A stretch of 64,000 bases of DNA from Streptomyces sp. NBC_01335 (GCF_035953295.1 NZ_CP108370.1:6061001-6125000), one strand, 5' to 3'. Shown: positions 16,629-26,480, counted from the stretch's first letter. Made by a program: numbers and translations. The notes: generated by a model from the sequence alone, not told the origin.

Positions 16629-18725
16629 ATGTCCACCCTGACCACGGCCCCCGCGCCGCACCCGGACGAACCGGCGGACCCCAAGCCGGCGGCCCGCGTC
16701 GGCGGAGGGTTCTTCGACCCGAAGCAGCTGCTCACCTCCTTCCCCGAGGCGGTCCGGAAGCTGGACCCCCGGGTGATGGTCAAGTCCCCGGTCATGTTCG
16801 TCGTCCTGATCGGGTCGGTCTTCACCACCGTGCTCGCGGCCACGGACCCCACCGACTGGTTCGGCTGGGCCATCACGGCCTGGCTGTGGCTGACGACGAT
16901 CTTCGCCAACCTCGCCGAGGCGGTGGCCGAGGGCCGCGGCAAGGCGCAGGCCGACACCCTCCGCAAGGCCAAGACCGACACGGTCGCCCGCCGGCTGGAC
17001 GGGCCCCGCGAGGAGCGGGTCCCCGGCACCGAACTGCGCATCGGCGACCTGGTGGTCTGCGAGGCCGGTGACATCATCCCCGGCGACGGTGACGTCGTCG
17101 AAGGTGTCGCCTCCGTCGACGAGTCCGCCATCACCGGCGAGTCGGCACCCGTGATCCGTGAGTCCGGCGGTGACCGCAGTGCCGTCACCGGAGGCACGAA
17201 GGTCCTCTCCGACCGCATCGTCATCAAGATCACGACGAAGCCGGGCGAGACCTTCATCGACCGGATGATCAACCTGGTCGAGGGCGCGGCGCGGCAGAAG
17301 ACGCCGAACGAGATCGCGTTGAACATCCTGCTGGCGTCCCTGACGATCGTCTTCCTGCTCGCCGTCGTGACCCTGCAGCCGTTCGCGATCTACGCGGGCA
17401 ACAAGCAGTCGATGATCGTGCTGGCCGCTCTGCTGGTCTGTCTGATCCCGACCACGATCGGTGCGCTGCTCTCCGCGATCGGTATCGCCGGTATGGACCG
17501 GCTGGTGCAGCGCAACGTGCTGGCCATGTCCGGCCGGGCCGTCGAGGCGGCCGGCGACGTGTCGACGCTGCTGCTCGACAAGACCGGCACCATCACCCTC
17601 GGCAACCGCCAGGCCGCCGAGTTCCTCCCGGTAGCCGGGGTGACCGAGGCCGAGCTCGCCGACGCCGCCCAGCTCTCCTCGCTCGCCGACGAGACCCCCG
17701 AGGGCCGCTCGATCGTGGTCCTCGCGAAGGAGAAGTACGGACTGCGCGAGCGTCACCGCGGTGAGCTGGCGCACGCCGTCTGGGTCGAGTTCACCGCCCA
17801 GACCCGCATGTCGGGCGTCGACGTGGACGGCCGTTGCGTCCGCAAGGGCGCGACCGGCTCGGTGGTGGCCTGGGTCAGGGAGCGCGGCGGCACCGTCGCG
17901 GACGACGCCCAGGCGCTGACCGACCGGATCTCGCAGGCCGGCGGAACCCCGCTCCTCGTGGCGGTCGACGACGCCGACGGCGCCCGGGTGCTGGGTGTGG
18001 TGCACCTGAAGGACGTGGTCAAGGAGGGGATGCGGGAGCGGTTCGACGAGCTGCGCCGGATGGGCATCCGTACGGTGATGATCACCGGGGACAACCCGCT
18101 GACCGCGAAGGCGATCGCCGAGGAGGCGGGGGTCGACGACTTCCTCGCCGAGGCGACGCCCGAGGACAAGATGGCCCTCATCAAGCGGGAGCAGGCGGGC
18201 GGCAAGCTCGTCGCGATGACCGGTGACGGGACGAACGACGCCCCCGCCCTCGCCCAGGCCGACGTCGGCGTGGCGATGAACACCGGCACCTCGGCCGCCA
18301 AGGAGGCCGGGAACATGGTGGACCTGGACTCCAACCCCACCAAGCTGATCGAGATCGTCGCGATCGGCAAGCAGCTCCTGATCACCCGGGGCGCGCTGAC
18401 GACGTTCTCGATCGCCAACGACGTCGCGAAGTACTTCGCGATCATCCCGGCCATGTTCGCGGTGGTCTACCCCGGGCTCGACAAGCTCAACATCATGCGG
18501 CTCGACTCCCCGGAGTCCGCGATCCTGTCCGCCGTCGTCTTCAACGCGCTGATCATCGTCGCGCTGGTGCCGCTCGCCCTCAAGGGCGTCCGCTACCGGC
18601 CCGCCGGCGCGGACAGCATGCTCCGGCGCAACCTCGGGATGTACGGCCTCGGCGGCCTGATCGCCCCGTTCATCGGCATCAAGATCATCGACCTGATCAT
18701 CTCCCTCATCCCCGGAATCGGCTGA
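16629..18725 (+). CDS. kdpB: Potassium-transporting P-type ATPase subunit KdpB
   Basis: A 698-residue P-type ATPase that powers K+ uptake. It has the A-domain motif '[10 protein letters not shown]', the phosphorylation motif '[11 protein letters not shown]' with Asp317, and the hinge motif '[19 protein letters not shown]'. The ATG at 16629 has AAGAGGA 5 bases upstream and fits the usual family N-terminus. An ATG at 16599, overlapping the kdpA stop, would add 10 residues and cannot be excluded. kdpC begins 5 bases after the stop. Confidence 0.97.
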   Translation: MSTLTTAPAPHPDEPADPKPAARVGGGFFDPKQLLTSFPEAVRKLDPRVMVKSPVMFVVLIGSVFTTVLAATDPTDWFGWAITAWLWLTTIFANLAEAVAEGRGKAQADTLRKAKTDTVARRLDGPREERVPGTELRIGDLVVCEAGDIIPGDGDVVEGVASVDESAITGESAPVIRESGGDRSAVTGGTKVLSDRIVIKITTKPGETFIDRMINLVEGAARQKTPNEIALNILLASLTIVFLLAVVTLQPFAIYAGNKQSMIVLAALLVCLIPTTIGALLSAIGIAGMDRLVQRNVLAMSGRAVEAAGDVSTLLLDKTGTITLGNRQAAEFLPVAGVTEAELADAAQLSSLADETPEGRSIVVLAKEKYGLRERHRGELAHAVWVEFTAQTRMSGVDVDGRCVRKGATGSVVAWVRERGGTVADDAQALTDRISQAGGTPLLVAVDDADGARVLGVVHLKDVVKEGMRERFDELRRMGIRTVMITGDNPLTAKAIAEEAGVDDFLAEATPEDKMALIKREQAGGKLVAMTGDGTNDAPALAQADVGVAMNTGTSAAKEAGNMVDLDSNPTKLIEIVAIGKQLLITRGALTTFSIANDVAKYFAIIPAMFAVVYPGLDKLNIMRLDSPESAILSAVVFNALIIVALVPLALKGVRYRPAGADSMLRRNLGMYGLGGLIAPFIGIKIIDLIISLIPGIG

Positions 18726-18730
18726 TCGGC

Positions 18731-19399
18731 ATGAACACCTCCGTAGGAAACACGACCCGGCTGCTGCTGGCCGGTCTGAGGGCCCTGCTCGTCCTCACCC
18801 TGGTCTGCGGCGTCATCTACCCGCTCGCGGTCACCGGTGTCGCCCAGGCGCTCTTCTCCCACAAGGCCAACGGCTCCGAGGTCAGCAGCGACGGCAAGGT
18901 CGTCGGCTCCGAGCTGATCGGCCAGCGCTACGACCTGCCCCTCAAGGACGGCCAGGAGACGGCGGACCCGGACCTCACGTGGTTCCAGCCCCGCCCGTCC
19001 AACGGCCTCGGCAGCAACAGCGTCAACACCCAGTACAAGATCATCCTCTCCGGGGCGACCAACCGCTCCGGCGACAACAAGGACCTGATCGACTGGGTCA
19101 CCGCCGCCAAGGCCGCGGTCGTCAAGGACAACTCCGTCCCCGGCCACCCGGTCAGCCCCGACGACGTGCCGGCCGACGCCGTCACCTCCTCCGGCTCCGG
19201 CCTCGACCCGGACATCTCCCCGGAATACGCCGAGCTCCAGATCCGCCGCGTCGCCGAGCAGAACCACCTCGGCGTCGACCAGGTGACCAAGCTCGTCGAC
19301 GACCACACCAGCGGACGCGTCCTCGGCTTCATCGGGGAACCCCGCGTCAACGTCCTCCAGCTCAACATCGCGCTGAAGGAACTCGTCAACGCCGGCTGA
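18731..19399 (+). CDS. kdpC: Potassium-transporting ATPase subunit KdpC
   Basis: A 222-residue single-span subunit. The N-terminal membrane helix ('ALLVLTLVCGVIYPLAVTGV') is followed by an external domain with the family motifs 'GSELIGQRY', 'FQPRPS' and 'SGSGLDPDISPEYAELQ'. KdpC assists K+ entry into KdpA. It is the last gene of the structural operon, followed 42 bases later by a very strong hairpin. Confidence 0.96.
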   Translation: MNTSVGNTTRLLLAGLRALLVLTLVCGVIYPLAVTGVAQALFSHKANGSEVSSDGKVVGSELIGQRYDLPLKDGQETADPDLTWFQPRPSNGLGSNSVNTQYKIILSGATNRSGDNKDLIDWVTAAKAAVVKDNSVPGHPVSPDDVPADAVTSSGSGLDPDISPEYAELQIRRVAEQNHLGVDQVTKLVDDHTSGRVLGFIGEPRVNVLQLNIALKELVNAG

Positions 19400-19441
19400 C
19401 GCCGTCGGCACCTGCTCCGGGGCCCGGCGGAGCCCCGGAGC

Positions 19442-19493
19442 CGCCGCGTGTCCCGCCCGTCCCCCCTCCCCGGGACGGGCGGGACACGCGGCG
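19442..19493. terminator. Terminator separating kdpFABC from kdpDE
   Basis: Perfect 22-base arms (19442-19463 and 19472-19493) around an 8-base loop, lying between kdpC and kdpD. This suggests the sensor pair has its own promoter. Part of the right arm (GCGGGACACGCGG) recurs at about 19510, possibly from a local duplication. Confidence 0.85.
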
Positions 19494-19654
19494 TCCACGT
19501 GCATCGTGAGCGGGACACGCGGTGCGACGCATCAGGGTTGCGTCAATACGCGCACTCTTCTCAACCGCCATCCGAAATGCCCGGATCTCCGGGAGTAGCG
19601 TCGTCAGTGGCTGCCGCACGGGCCGCAGCCCGCGCAAGAGAAGACAATGGGGCC

Positions 19655-22198
19655 ATGGCACGCGGCAAGCTTCGTATCTACCTGGGGGCGGCACCCGGCG
19701 TCGGCAAGACCTACGCCATGCTCTCGGAGGCCCACCGGCGCGTCGAACGGGGCACCGACTGCGTCGTCGCCTTCGTCGAGCACCACGACCGGCCCCGTAC
19801 CGAGGTGATGCTGCACGGCCTCGAACAGATCCGGCGCCGCGAGATCGAGTACCGCTCGGCGGTCTTCACCGAGATGGACGTGGACGCCGTACTGGAACGG
19901 GCCCCCCAGGTCGCCCTCGTGGACGAACTCGCCCACACCAACGTCCCCGGCGCCCGCAACGCCAAGCGCTGGCAGGACGTCGAGGAACTCCTCCAGGCCG
20001 GCATCGACGTCGTCTCGACCGTCAACATCCAGCACCTGGAGTCGCTCGGGGACGTGGTCGAGTCGATAACCGGCGTCCGGCAGCGCGAGACCGTCCCCGA
20101 CGAGGTCGTCCGCCGTGCCGACCAGATCGAACTGGTCGACATGTCGCCCCAGGCGCTGCGCCGCCGCATGGCCCACGGCAACATCTACAAGCCCGACAAG
20201 CTCGACGCGGCCCTCTCCAACTACTTCCGCCCCGGCAACCTCACCGCCCTGCGCGAGCTGGCCCTGCTCTGGGTCGCCGACCGGGTGGACGAATACCTCC
20301 AGCAGTACCGGGGCGAGCACAACATCAGCTCCACCTGGCAGGCCCGCGAACGCATCGTCGTGGGCCTCACCGGCGGACCCGAGGGCCGCACCCTCATACG
20401 CCGTGCCTCCCGGATGGCCGCCAAGGGCTCCGGCAGCGAGATCCTCGCCGTCTACATCGCCCGCAGCGACGGCCTCACCTCGGCCTCGCCCAAGGAACTC
20501 ACCGTCCAGCGGACCCTGGTCGAGGACCTCGGCGGCACCTTCCACCACGTCATCGGCGACGACATCCCCGCCGCCCTCCTCGCCTTCGCGCGCGGGGTCA
20601 ACGCCACCCAGATCGTCCTCGGCTCCAGCCGCCGCAAGACCTGGCAGTACATCTACGGCCCCGGGGTGGGCGCCACCGTCGCCCGCGAGTCCGGGACCGA
20701 CCTCGACGTCCACATCGTCACCCACGACGAGGTGGCCAAGGGCAGAGGGCTGCCCATCGCCCGGGGCGCCCGGCTCGGCCGCGCCCGGATCATCTGGGGC
20801 TGGCTCGTCGGCGTCGGCGGCCCCGCGCTCCTCTCCGTACTGCTGCGCAGCATGGAGGACGGCCCCGGGCTCGCCAACGACGTCCTGCTCTTCCTCTTCC
20901 TGACCGTGGCCGCCGCCCTGCTCGGCGGCCTGCTCCCGGCGCTCGCCTCCGCCGCCGCCGGGTCCCTGCTGCTGAACTACTGGTTCACCCCACCGACCCA
21001 CACCCTCACCGTGCAGGACCCGGAGAACATCGTCGCCATCGTGATCTTCTTCGCGGTGGCGGTGTCGGTCGCCTCCGTGGTGGACCTGGCGGCGAGACGG
21101 ACCCACCAGGCCGCACGGCTGCGCGCCGAGTCGGAGATCCTCTCCTTCCTGGCCGGCAGCGTGCTGCGCGGCGAGACGACGCTGGACGCCCTGCTGGAGC
21201 GGGTCCGCGAGACCTTCGCCATGGAGTCCGTCGCCCTGCTGGAACGGCAGAGCGACGTCGAACCGTGGACCTGCGCCGGTTCGGTCGGGCCCAGCCCGGT
21301 GACCCGGCCCGACGACGCCGACGTGGACATGCCGGTCGGCGACCACATGGCGCTCGCCCTCTCCGGCCGGGTCCTGCCCGCCGAGGACCGCCGGGTGCTC
21401 GGCGCGTTCGCCGCCCAGGCGGCCGTCGTGCTCGACCGCCAGCGCCTGGTCGGCGAGGCAGAGAGGGCCCGCAGGCTCGCCGAGGGCAACCGCATCCGGA
21501 CCGCCCTGCTGGCCGCCGTCAGCCACGACCTGCGTACCCCGCTCGCCGCCATCAAGGCCGCCGTCAGCTCTCTGCGCTCCGACGACGTCGCCTGGTCCGA
21601 GGAGGACGAGGCCGAACTCCTCGAAGGCATAGAGAACGGCGCCGACCGCCTGGACCACCTGGTCGGCAACCTCCTCGACATGTCGCGCCTCCAGACCGGG
21701 ACCGTCACCCCGCTGATCCGGGAGATCGACCTCGACGAGGTGGTCCCGATGGCGCTCGGAGGCGTACCCGAGGGGAGCGTCGAGCTCGACATCCCGGAGA
21801 CCCTGCCGATGGTCGCCGTCGACCCGGGCCTGCTGGAACGCGCCGTGGCCAACCTCGTCGAGAACGCCGTCAAGTACAGTCCGGACGGCACACCCGTCAC
21901 CGTGGCCGCCAGCACACTGGGCGACCGCGTCGAGCTCCGGGTCTCCGACCGGGGCCCCGGCGTCCCCGACGAGGCCAAGCGGCGGATCTTCGAGCCCTTC
22001 CAGCGGTACGGCGACGCCCCGCGCGGCGCCGGGGTCGGCCTCGGCCTCGCGGTCGCCCGGGGATTCGCCGAGTCGATGGGCGGCACCCTCGACGCCGAGG
22101 ACACCCCCGGCGGCGGCATGACCATGGTGCTCACCCTCAAGACGGCGGCCGACTACGTACCCGCCAGCCAGGACCTGTCCCCGCAGGTCACCTCGTGA
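19655..22198 (+). CDS. kdpD: Osmosensitive K+ sensor histidine kinase KdpD
   Basis: An 847-residue sensor kinase. The N-terminal KdpD domain (residues 1-210) has the Walker motif 'GAAPGVGKT' and 'VDELAHTNVPG'. A universal-stress-protein-like domain follows ('ERIVVGLTGGPEGRTLI', 'VLGSSRRKTWQYIYG'), the region that binds c-di-AMP in some homologues. Four DUF4118 membrane helices come next ('LLFLFLTVAAALLGGLLP', 'YWFTPPTHTLTV'). A GAF-like linker leads to HisKA (His624 in 'AVSHDLRTPLAAIK') and HATPase. It phosphorylates KdpE when K+ is scarce. ATG 19655 begins the conserved 'GKLRIYLG' region; a GTG 51 bases upstream is possible. Length is typical. Confidence 0.95.
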   Translation: MARGKLRIYLGAAPGVGKTYAMLSEAHRRVERGTDCVVAFVEHHDRPRTEVMLHGLEQIRRREIEYRSAVFTEMDVDAVLERAPQVALVDELAHTNVPGARNAKRWQDVEELLQAGIDVVSTVNIQHLESLGDVVESITGVRQRETVPDEVVRRADQIELVDMSPQALRRRMAHGNIYKPDKLDAALSNYFRPGNLTALRELALLWVADRVDEYLQQYRGEHNISSTWQARERIVVGLTGGPEGRTLIRRASRMAAKGSGSEILAVYIARSDGLTSASPKELTVQRTLVEDLGGTFHHVIGDDIPAALLAFARGVNATQIVLGSSRRKTWQYIYGPGVGATVARESGTDLDVHIVTHDEVAKGRGLPIARGARLGRARIIWGWLVGVGGPALLSVLLRSMEDGPGLANDVLLFLFLTVAAALLGGLLPALASAAAGSLLLNYWFTPPTHTLTVQDPENIVAIVIFFAVAVSVASVVDLAARRTHQAARLRAESEILSFLAGSVLRGETTLDALLERVRETFAMESVALLERQSDVEPWTCAGSVGPSPVTRPDDADVDMPVGDHMALALSGRVLPAEDRRVLGAFAAQAAVVLDRQRLVGEAERARRLAEGNRIRTALLAAVSHDLRTPLAAIKAAVSSLRSDDVAWSEEDEAELLEGIENGADRLDHLVGNLLDMSRLQTGTVTPLIREIDLDEVVPMALGGVPEGSVELDIPETLPMVAVDPGLLERAVANLVENAVKYSPDGTPVTVAASTLGDRVELRVSDRGPGVPDEAKRRIFEPFQRYGDAPRGAGVGLGLAVARGFAESMGGTLDAEDTPGGGMTMVLTLKTAADYVPASQDLSPQVTS

Positions 22199-22364
22199 CG
22201 CCTCCCGCACATCCCGAGGTACGCGGGACGCCCAGGGTGCGCGTGGCCCCGGGGACGTACGCGGCTCCGGGGGCGTGCGGGACGGCTGAGGGGTCCGTCA
22301 CGCCCCCGACATCCGCGTGCAGCAGACTCTCTTCTCCCTACAGCAGCAGAAAGGCAGGACCGCG

Positions 22365-23057
22365 ATGACCCGGGTGCTTGTGGTCGACGACGAGCCGCAG
22401 ATCGTACGCGCCCTCGTGATCAACCTGAAGGCGCGGAAGTACGAGGTCGACGCCGCGCCCGACGGGGCCACCGCCCTCCAGCTCGCGGCCGCCCGCCACC
22501 CCGACGTGGTGGTGCTGGACCTCGGCCTGCCCGACATGGACGGCGTCGAGGTCATCAAGGGGCTCCGGGGCTGGACCCGGGTGCCGATCCTGGTTCTCTC
22601 CGCCCGGCACACCTCGGACGAGAAGGTGGAGGCGCTGGACGCGGGCGCCGACGACTACGTGACCAAGCCCTTCGGCATGGACGAGCTGCTGGCCCGGCTG
22701 CGGGCCTCGGTCCGCCGGGCCGAGCCGGTCGGCCAGGACGGCGCCGACGACGTGGTGATCGTCGAGACCGAGGGCTTCACCGTCGACCTGGCGGCCAAGA
22801 AGGTCCACCGCGACGGCCGTGACGTCCGCCTCACCCCCACCGAGTGGCACCTGCTGGAAGTCCTCGTCCGCAACAGCGGCCGCCTCGTCAGCCAGAAGCA
22901 GCTCCTCCAGGAGGTCTGGGGCCCCTCCTACGGCACCGAGACCAACTACCTGCGGGTCTACATGGCCCAGCTCCGGCGAAAGCTGGAGGCGGACCCCTCG
23001 CACCCCCGGCACTTCGTCACCGAGCCGGGCATGGGCTACCGCTTCGAGCGCGGCTGA
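22365..23057 (+). CDS. kdpE: Response regulator KdpE
   Basis: A 230-residue OmpR-type regulator of the kdp operon. The receiver has 'VVDDEPQ', phospho-acceptor Asp52 in 'VVVLDLGLPDMDG', and 'VTKPFG'. The winged-helix domain has 'LTPTEWHLLEVLVRNSGRLV' and 'NYLRVYMAQLRRKLE', ending 'GMGYRFERG'. ATG 22365 has AGGA 6 bases upstream. The 166-base gap after kdpD shows no hairpin and the two are probably co-transcribed. Confidence 0.95.
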   Translation: MTRVLVVDDEPQIVRALVINLKARKYEVDAAPDGATALQLAAARHPDVVVLDLGLPDMDGVEVIKGLRGWTRVPILVLSARHTSDEKVEALDAGADDYVTKPFGMDELLARLRASVRRAEPVGQDGADDVVIVETEGFTVDLAAKKVHRDGRDVRLTPTEWHLLEVLVRNSGRLVSQKQLLQEVWGPSYGTETNYLRVYMAQLRRKLEADPSHPRHFVTEPGMGYRFERG

Positions 23058-23153
23058 GCCCGTCGTACGCGGCCGTACCCCCAAGGTCATGCACTCGTTC
23101 GAGTGACTTTTCAGGGGCCCGCGAGTAGCTCGCGGGACCGGTACTCTTCGGGT

Positions 23154-23570
23154 ATGAGTGCTGTTCCTCGATTCGACAAGGCCGGGAAGGCGGAGCGGTC
23201 CACCGGACGCTTCCGGCGCATGCTCGACCGCCTCTCCAGCTCCCAGGAGGACCTGGAGTCCGAGGAGCTCCGGGAGGACGCGCACGCGTCGGGGTGCACC
23301 CGCATCTCCGAATGCTCGGACCGCCAGATCGTCAAGGTGGCTGGTACGTTGCGGACCGTCACCCTGCGACCGCGCGCCGGAGTGCCCGCCCTGGAGGCGG
23401 AGCTCTTCGACGGCACAGCGCCGCTGGACGTGGTCTGGCTCGGCCGCCGCTCCATCGTCGGCATCGAGCCCGGCCGCCGGCTCATCGTCTCGGGCCGCGT
23501 CGCCATGAGCCACGGGCGCCGGGTGCTGTTCAACCCCACATACGAATTGCGACCGCTGGGCAAGGAGTAG
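23154..23570 (+). CDS. OB-fold nucleic-acid-binding protein
   Basis: A 138-residue protein typical of Actinobacteria. After about 45 charged residues comes a five-strand OB-fold ('RQIVKVAGTLRTVTLRPRAG', 'LEAELFDGTAPLDVVWLGRR', 'GRRLIVSGRVAMSHGRRVLF'), ending 'NPTYELRPLGKE'. It probably binds single-stranded nucleic acid; the role is unknown. Just upstream is a small hairpin, CCCGCGAG/CTCGCGGG (23118-23136), and TACTCT lies about 8 bases before the ATG, so the transcript may be nearly leaderless. The next gene starts 3 bases after the stop. Confidence 0.85.
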   Translation: MSAVPRFDKAGKAERSTGRFRRMLDRLSSSQEDLESEELREDAHASGCTRISECSDRQIVKVAGTLRTVTLRPRAGVPALEAELFDGTAPLDVVWLGRRSIVGIEPGRRLIVSGRVAMSHGRRVLFNPTYELRPLGKE

Positions 23571-23573
23571 CCG

Positions 23574-24380
23574 GTGACGTCTGACGACAAGCCGACGCAC
23601 GACGGGGACCGTACCCCGGACACGGATCAGCAGGACGCGGCGAACAGGGCGGTCACCGAGGCCGCCCTCTTCGAGGCGTTCGGCGGGGTCCGGGGGATGG
23701 TGGAGACCGTCCTGCCCGGACTGCTCTTCGTCACCATCTTCACCGTCAACAAGAACCTGCACGTCTCGGCCATCGCAGCCCTGGCGGTCTCGCTGCTGCT
23801 GGTCGTCGTCCGGCTGGTCCGCAAGGACACCGTCAAGCACGCCTTCAGCGGCGTCTTCGGCGTGGCCTTCGGTGTGGTCTTCGCGATGATCACGGGCAAC
23901 GCCAAGGACTTCTACCTCCCGGGCATGCTCTACACGCTCGGCCTGGCGCTGGCCTACCTGATCACCACCCTGGCGGGCGTCCCGCTGATCGGGCTGATCC
24001 TCGGCCCGGTCTTCAAGGAGAACCTCTCCTGGCGGACCAGGAACCCCGGCCGCAAGCGCGCCTACGCCAAGGCCAGCTACGCCTGGGGCCTCATCCTGCT
24101 CGCCAAGTGCGCGATCCTCTTCCCGCTCTACTGGTGGGCCGACACCACGCAGCTCGGCTGGGTGCTGATCGGACTGAAGATCCCGCCGTTCCTGCTCGCG
24201 GTGTACCTCACCTGGGTCTTCCTGGCCAAGGCGCCGGCCCCGATCGACGTCTTCGCCGAGATGGAGGCCGCCGAGCAGGCGGAGAAGGACCGCGAGGCGG
24301 AGCGGGCGGCGGAACGCGAGGCGGAGGCCGAGAAGGCCCGGAGCTCGGAGACCGCGGCGGCGCGGAACCACGACGTCTGA
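23574..24380 (+). CDS. DUF3159 membrane protein
   Basis: A 268-residue DUF3159 protein with about six membrane helices, for example 'VLPGLLFVTIFTVNKNLHVS', 'AALAVSLLLVVVRLV' and 'YAWGLILLAKCAILFPLYWW'. The C-terminal 45 residues are a charged Glu/Ala-rich helix, probably coiled and cytoplasmic. The GTG start is 3 bases after the OB-fold gene, so both are one transcription unit. Its function is not known. Confidence 0.88.
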   Translation: MTSDDKPTHDGDRTPDTDQQDAANRAVTEAALFEAFGGVRGMVETVLPGLLFVTIFTVNKNLHVSAIAALAVSLLLVVVRLVRKDTVKHAFSGVFGVAFGVVFAMITGNAKDFYLPGMLYTLGLALAYLITTLAGVPLIGLILGPVFKENLSWRTRNPGRKRAYAKASYAWGLILLAKCAILFPLYWWADTTQLGWVLIGLKIPPFLLAVYLTWVFLAKAPAPIDVFAEMEAAEQAEKDREAERAAEREAEAEKARSSETAAARNHDV

Positions 24381-24401
24381 CGGACCCGGTCCTCGGACCC
24401 A

Positions 24402-24440
24402 CCGACGGCGGCAGGCACCTGACGTGCCTGCCGCCGTCGG
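24402..24440. terminator. Bidirectional terminator
   Basis: Perfect 17-base arms (24402-24418 and 24424-24440) around a 5-base loop, between the DUF3159 gene and the convergent PhyH gene. Confidence 0.88.
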
Positions 24441-24454
24441 CGTTCCGGGACCGC

Positions 24455-25306
24455 TCAGGCGTCGCCCATGACCAGGCCCTCGATGGTGTGCTTCTGGGTC
24501 ACCGGCACCAGCACGTCGACGACCGCGCAGTCGAGGTGGCGCCGGACCCGCTCGGGCAGGCTCTCCCAGTACGGACGGGTCGCGGCGGTGTCGTGCCGCT
24601 CGCCGTTCGTGGCCTCCGGGCCGTCGACCCCGAGGACCAGCACGGGGCGCGGTTTCGCCGAGTGGTTCGTGGTGCCGCGGTGGACGGTCAGCGCACTGCG
24701 GGCCGAGATGTCGCCGCGCTCGGGGTACTTGCGGACGGCTCGTTCCTCGTAGCGCGGGTAGTGCGGCCGGGGCGGGAACATGCCGTGGCCGAACTCCGGG
24801 CTGTCGTCCCACTGGGTGCCCGGGGCTATCTCGAAGGGGCCCATGTCCTCCTCGGTGTCGACGGCCGTCACGTTGAAGGCGAGGGAGGTCAGCCGCCGCT
24901 CGGCGCGGGTCTCCTCGGGCATGGGGAAGTCCCGGTGCCACGGCTGGTTGACCGCGCCTTCCATCGGTACGTCGAAGCCCAGCTCGACGATCCGGTAGTC
25001 GGGGCCGAGCACGGCCTCGCACACGGACCGCACCCACGGGTGGTCGACGAGGTCCACGAAGCCGCGCAGCTGCTCGGGGTGGATCTCCACGTAGTAGCGG
25101 TGCGGGCCGCGTCCGACCGCGCCGCCGGGCCGCCCGCGCGCCTCTTCGAAGGCCACTTCGATGTCCTCGCGGAGCCGGTCGGTCCACTCCGGGGTGAACG
25201 CTCCCTTCCTCGCGGTGATGCCGTCCGTGTACAGGGCCTCCACGTCCCGCGACACGTCGACGTCGAGGCCGGCCGTCGCGGTGCGGGGGTGGGCGTGCCG
25301 GGTCAT
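24455..25306 (-). CDS. Phytanoyl-CoA dioxygenase (PhyH) family oxygenase
   Basis: A 283-residue Fe(II)/2-oxoglutarate-dependent oxygenase. The iron triad is His124 and Asp126 in 'QPWHRDFP' plus a distal His (209 or 215) in 'TVHRGTTNHSAKPRPVLVLG', where Arg220 would bind 2-oxoglutarate. The strand 'GPFEIAPGTQW' is typical of the fold. A strong ribosome-binding site (AGGAGG) precedes the ATG. The gene diverges from a LacI-type regulator with an operator-like palindrome between, so its inducer is probably sensed by that protein. The substrate is unknown; relatives act on ectoine, halogenation targets or fatty acyl chains. Confidence 0.85.
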   Translation of the reverse strand: MTRHAHPRTATAGLDVDVSRDVEALYTDGITARKGAFTPEWTDRLREDIEVAFEEARGRPGGAVGRGPHRYYVEIHPEQLRGFVDLVDHPWVRSVCEAVLGPDYRIVELGFDVPMEGAVNQPWHRDFPMPEETRAERRLTSLAFNVTAVDTEEDMGPFEIAPGTQWDDSPEFGHGMFPPRPHYPRYEERAVRKYPERGDISARSALTVHRGTTNHSAKPRPVLVLGVDGPEATNGERHDTAATRPYWESLPERVRRHLDCAVVDVLVPVTQKHTIEGLVMGDA

Positions 25307-25363
25307 GAGTGCCTCCTGGGGGTCGTACGGGATGTGCCGGTGGACTGTCCGGCAGTTTTACAT

Positions 25364-25377
25364 CGTTGATTGCAACG
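25364..25377. promoter_or_regulatory. LacI-type operator candidate
   Basis: CGTTG-n4-CAAC G-type dyad (CGTTGATTGCAACG) in the 88-base divergent gap between the PhyH gene and its neighbouring LacI-family gene. The CAACG/CGTTG half-sites are common for LacI/GalR-family operators. Its position fits control of both genes. Confidence 0.55.
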
Positions 25378-25394
25378 TGGCAACAGGGGTGCGG

Positions 25395-26480
25395 ATGTGC
25401 CACGATGTCGGGGTGAGCAGCAGCCTGAAGGACGTGGCCCTCCGCGCCGGGGTCTCCCCGCGCACGGTGTCGAACGTGGTCAACGGCTCCGCGCCGGTCG
25501 CGGAGCAGACCCGCCTGCGGGTGCAGCAGGCCATCGACGAGCTGGGATACCGGCCCAACCTCGCGGCGCGCAGCCTGCGCGCCGGCCGTACGGGCATCAT
25601 CGGCCTCGCCATCCCGGAGCTGCACTCGCCCTACTTCGCCGAACTCGCCGGCCTGCTGGTGGAGGAGGCGCAACGCCGGTCGTGGACCGTGATCATCGAC
25701 CAGACCCTGGGCGACGCCGAGGCGGAGCGGCGGCTGCTGACCGGGGACGGGGGCCGGGTGATGGACGGACTCGTCATCAGCCCCTGGGCGCTGGAAGCCC
25801 GGGACCTCACGGCCACCGCTCGCGCCCTGCCGGTCGTGCTGCTCGGCGAGCGGAGCCCCGGGGGACTGGCGGACCGGGTGGCGGTCGACAACGTCGCCGC
25901 CGCCGACGAGGCCACCACCCATCTGCTGGAGCGCGGCCGCCGCCGCGTCGCCGCCATCGGCCTCCAGCCGCATCTGGAGAACGGTACGGCCGAGCAGCGG
26001 GCGGCGGGATACCGCAGGGCACTGCGGCGGGCCGGTATCGAGCCCCGCCCCGCGTGGGAGCGCTCCGTGACCGCGCTGCACCGGAGCGACGGGGCCCGGG
26101 CCATGGCGGAGCTGCTCGACGGGGGCGGGGGCGCGGGCGGTGGTACCGGCTGGGGCTCTGGCGATGAGGTCCCCGACGCGGTGTTCGCGTTCAGTGACGA
26201 GCTGGCCCTGGGCGCCTTGCACACGGCGCACGCGCGGGGCGTACGGGTCCCGGAGGACCTGGCGATCGTCGGGTTCGACGACATCGAGGACGGCCGGTTC
26301 AGCCACCCGGGCCTCACCACGGTCTCGCCCGACAAGCGCCAGATCGCCGCGCGGGCCCTGCAGTGCCTCGCCGACCGCGTCTACAGCCCCCGCAACGAGC
26401 TGCCCGCCTCCGACCTGACGATCCCGCACCGGCTCGTCGTCCGCGGCAGCACCGGCGGCCCCGGGGCGCACGCACGCTGA
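25395..26480 (+). CDS. LacI-family transcriptional regulator
   Basis: A repressor of about 361 residues. The N-terminal LacI helix-turn-helix is 'LKDVALRAGVSPRTVSNVVN' with the hinge 'ELGYRPNLAARSLRAGRTG'. A periplasmic-binding-protein-like effector domain follows ('IIGLAIPELHSPYFAELAGL', 'DAVFAFSDELALGALHTAH', 'LAIVGFDDIEDGRFSHPGLT'). A Gly-rich insert of about 14 residues (near 240) looks like a recent expansion. ATG 25395 is taken because AGGGG lies 6 bases upstream; GTG 25413 would match the usual family length but lacks a ribosome-binding site. The probable target is the divergent PhyH gene. Confidence 0.88.
   Translation: MCHDVGVSSSLKDVALRAGVSPRTVSNVVNGSAPVAEQTRLRVQQAIDELGYRPNLAARSLRAGRTGIIGLAIPELHSPYFAELAGLLVEEAQRRSWTVIIDQTLGDAEAERRLLTGDGGRVMDGLVISPWALEARDLTATARALPVVLLGERSPGGLADRVAVDNVAAADEATTHLLERGRRRVAAIGLQPHLENGTAEQRAAGYRRALRRAGIEPRPAWERSVTALHRSDGARAMAELLDGGGGAGGGTGWGSGDEVPDAVFAFSDELALGALHTAHARGVRVPEDLAIVGFDDIEDGRFSHPGLTTVSPDKRQIAARALQCLADRVYSPRNELPASDLTIPHRLVVRGSTGGPGAHAR

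Noticed and set aside
19604..22210. An 868-codon minus-strand frame opposite kdpD
   Set aside because: Antisense shadow; kdpD has all family motifs.
22338..26471. A 1377-codon open frame on the minus strand
   Set aside because: It lies antisense to kdpE, OB-fold and DUF3159 genes and runs through the PhyH gene into the opposite strand of the LacI gene. It comes from third-position GC bias; only the genuine PhyH gene on that strand, in another frame, has motifs and a ribosome-binding site.
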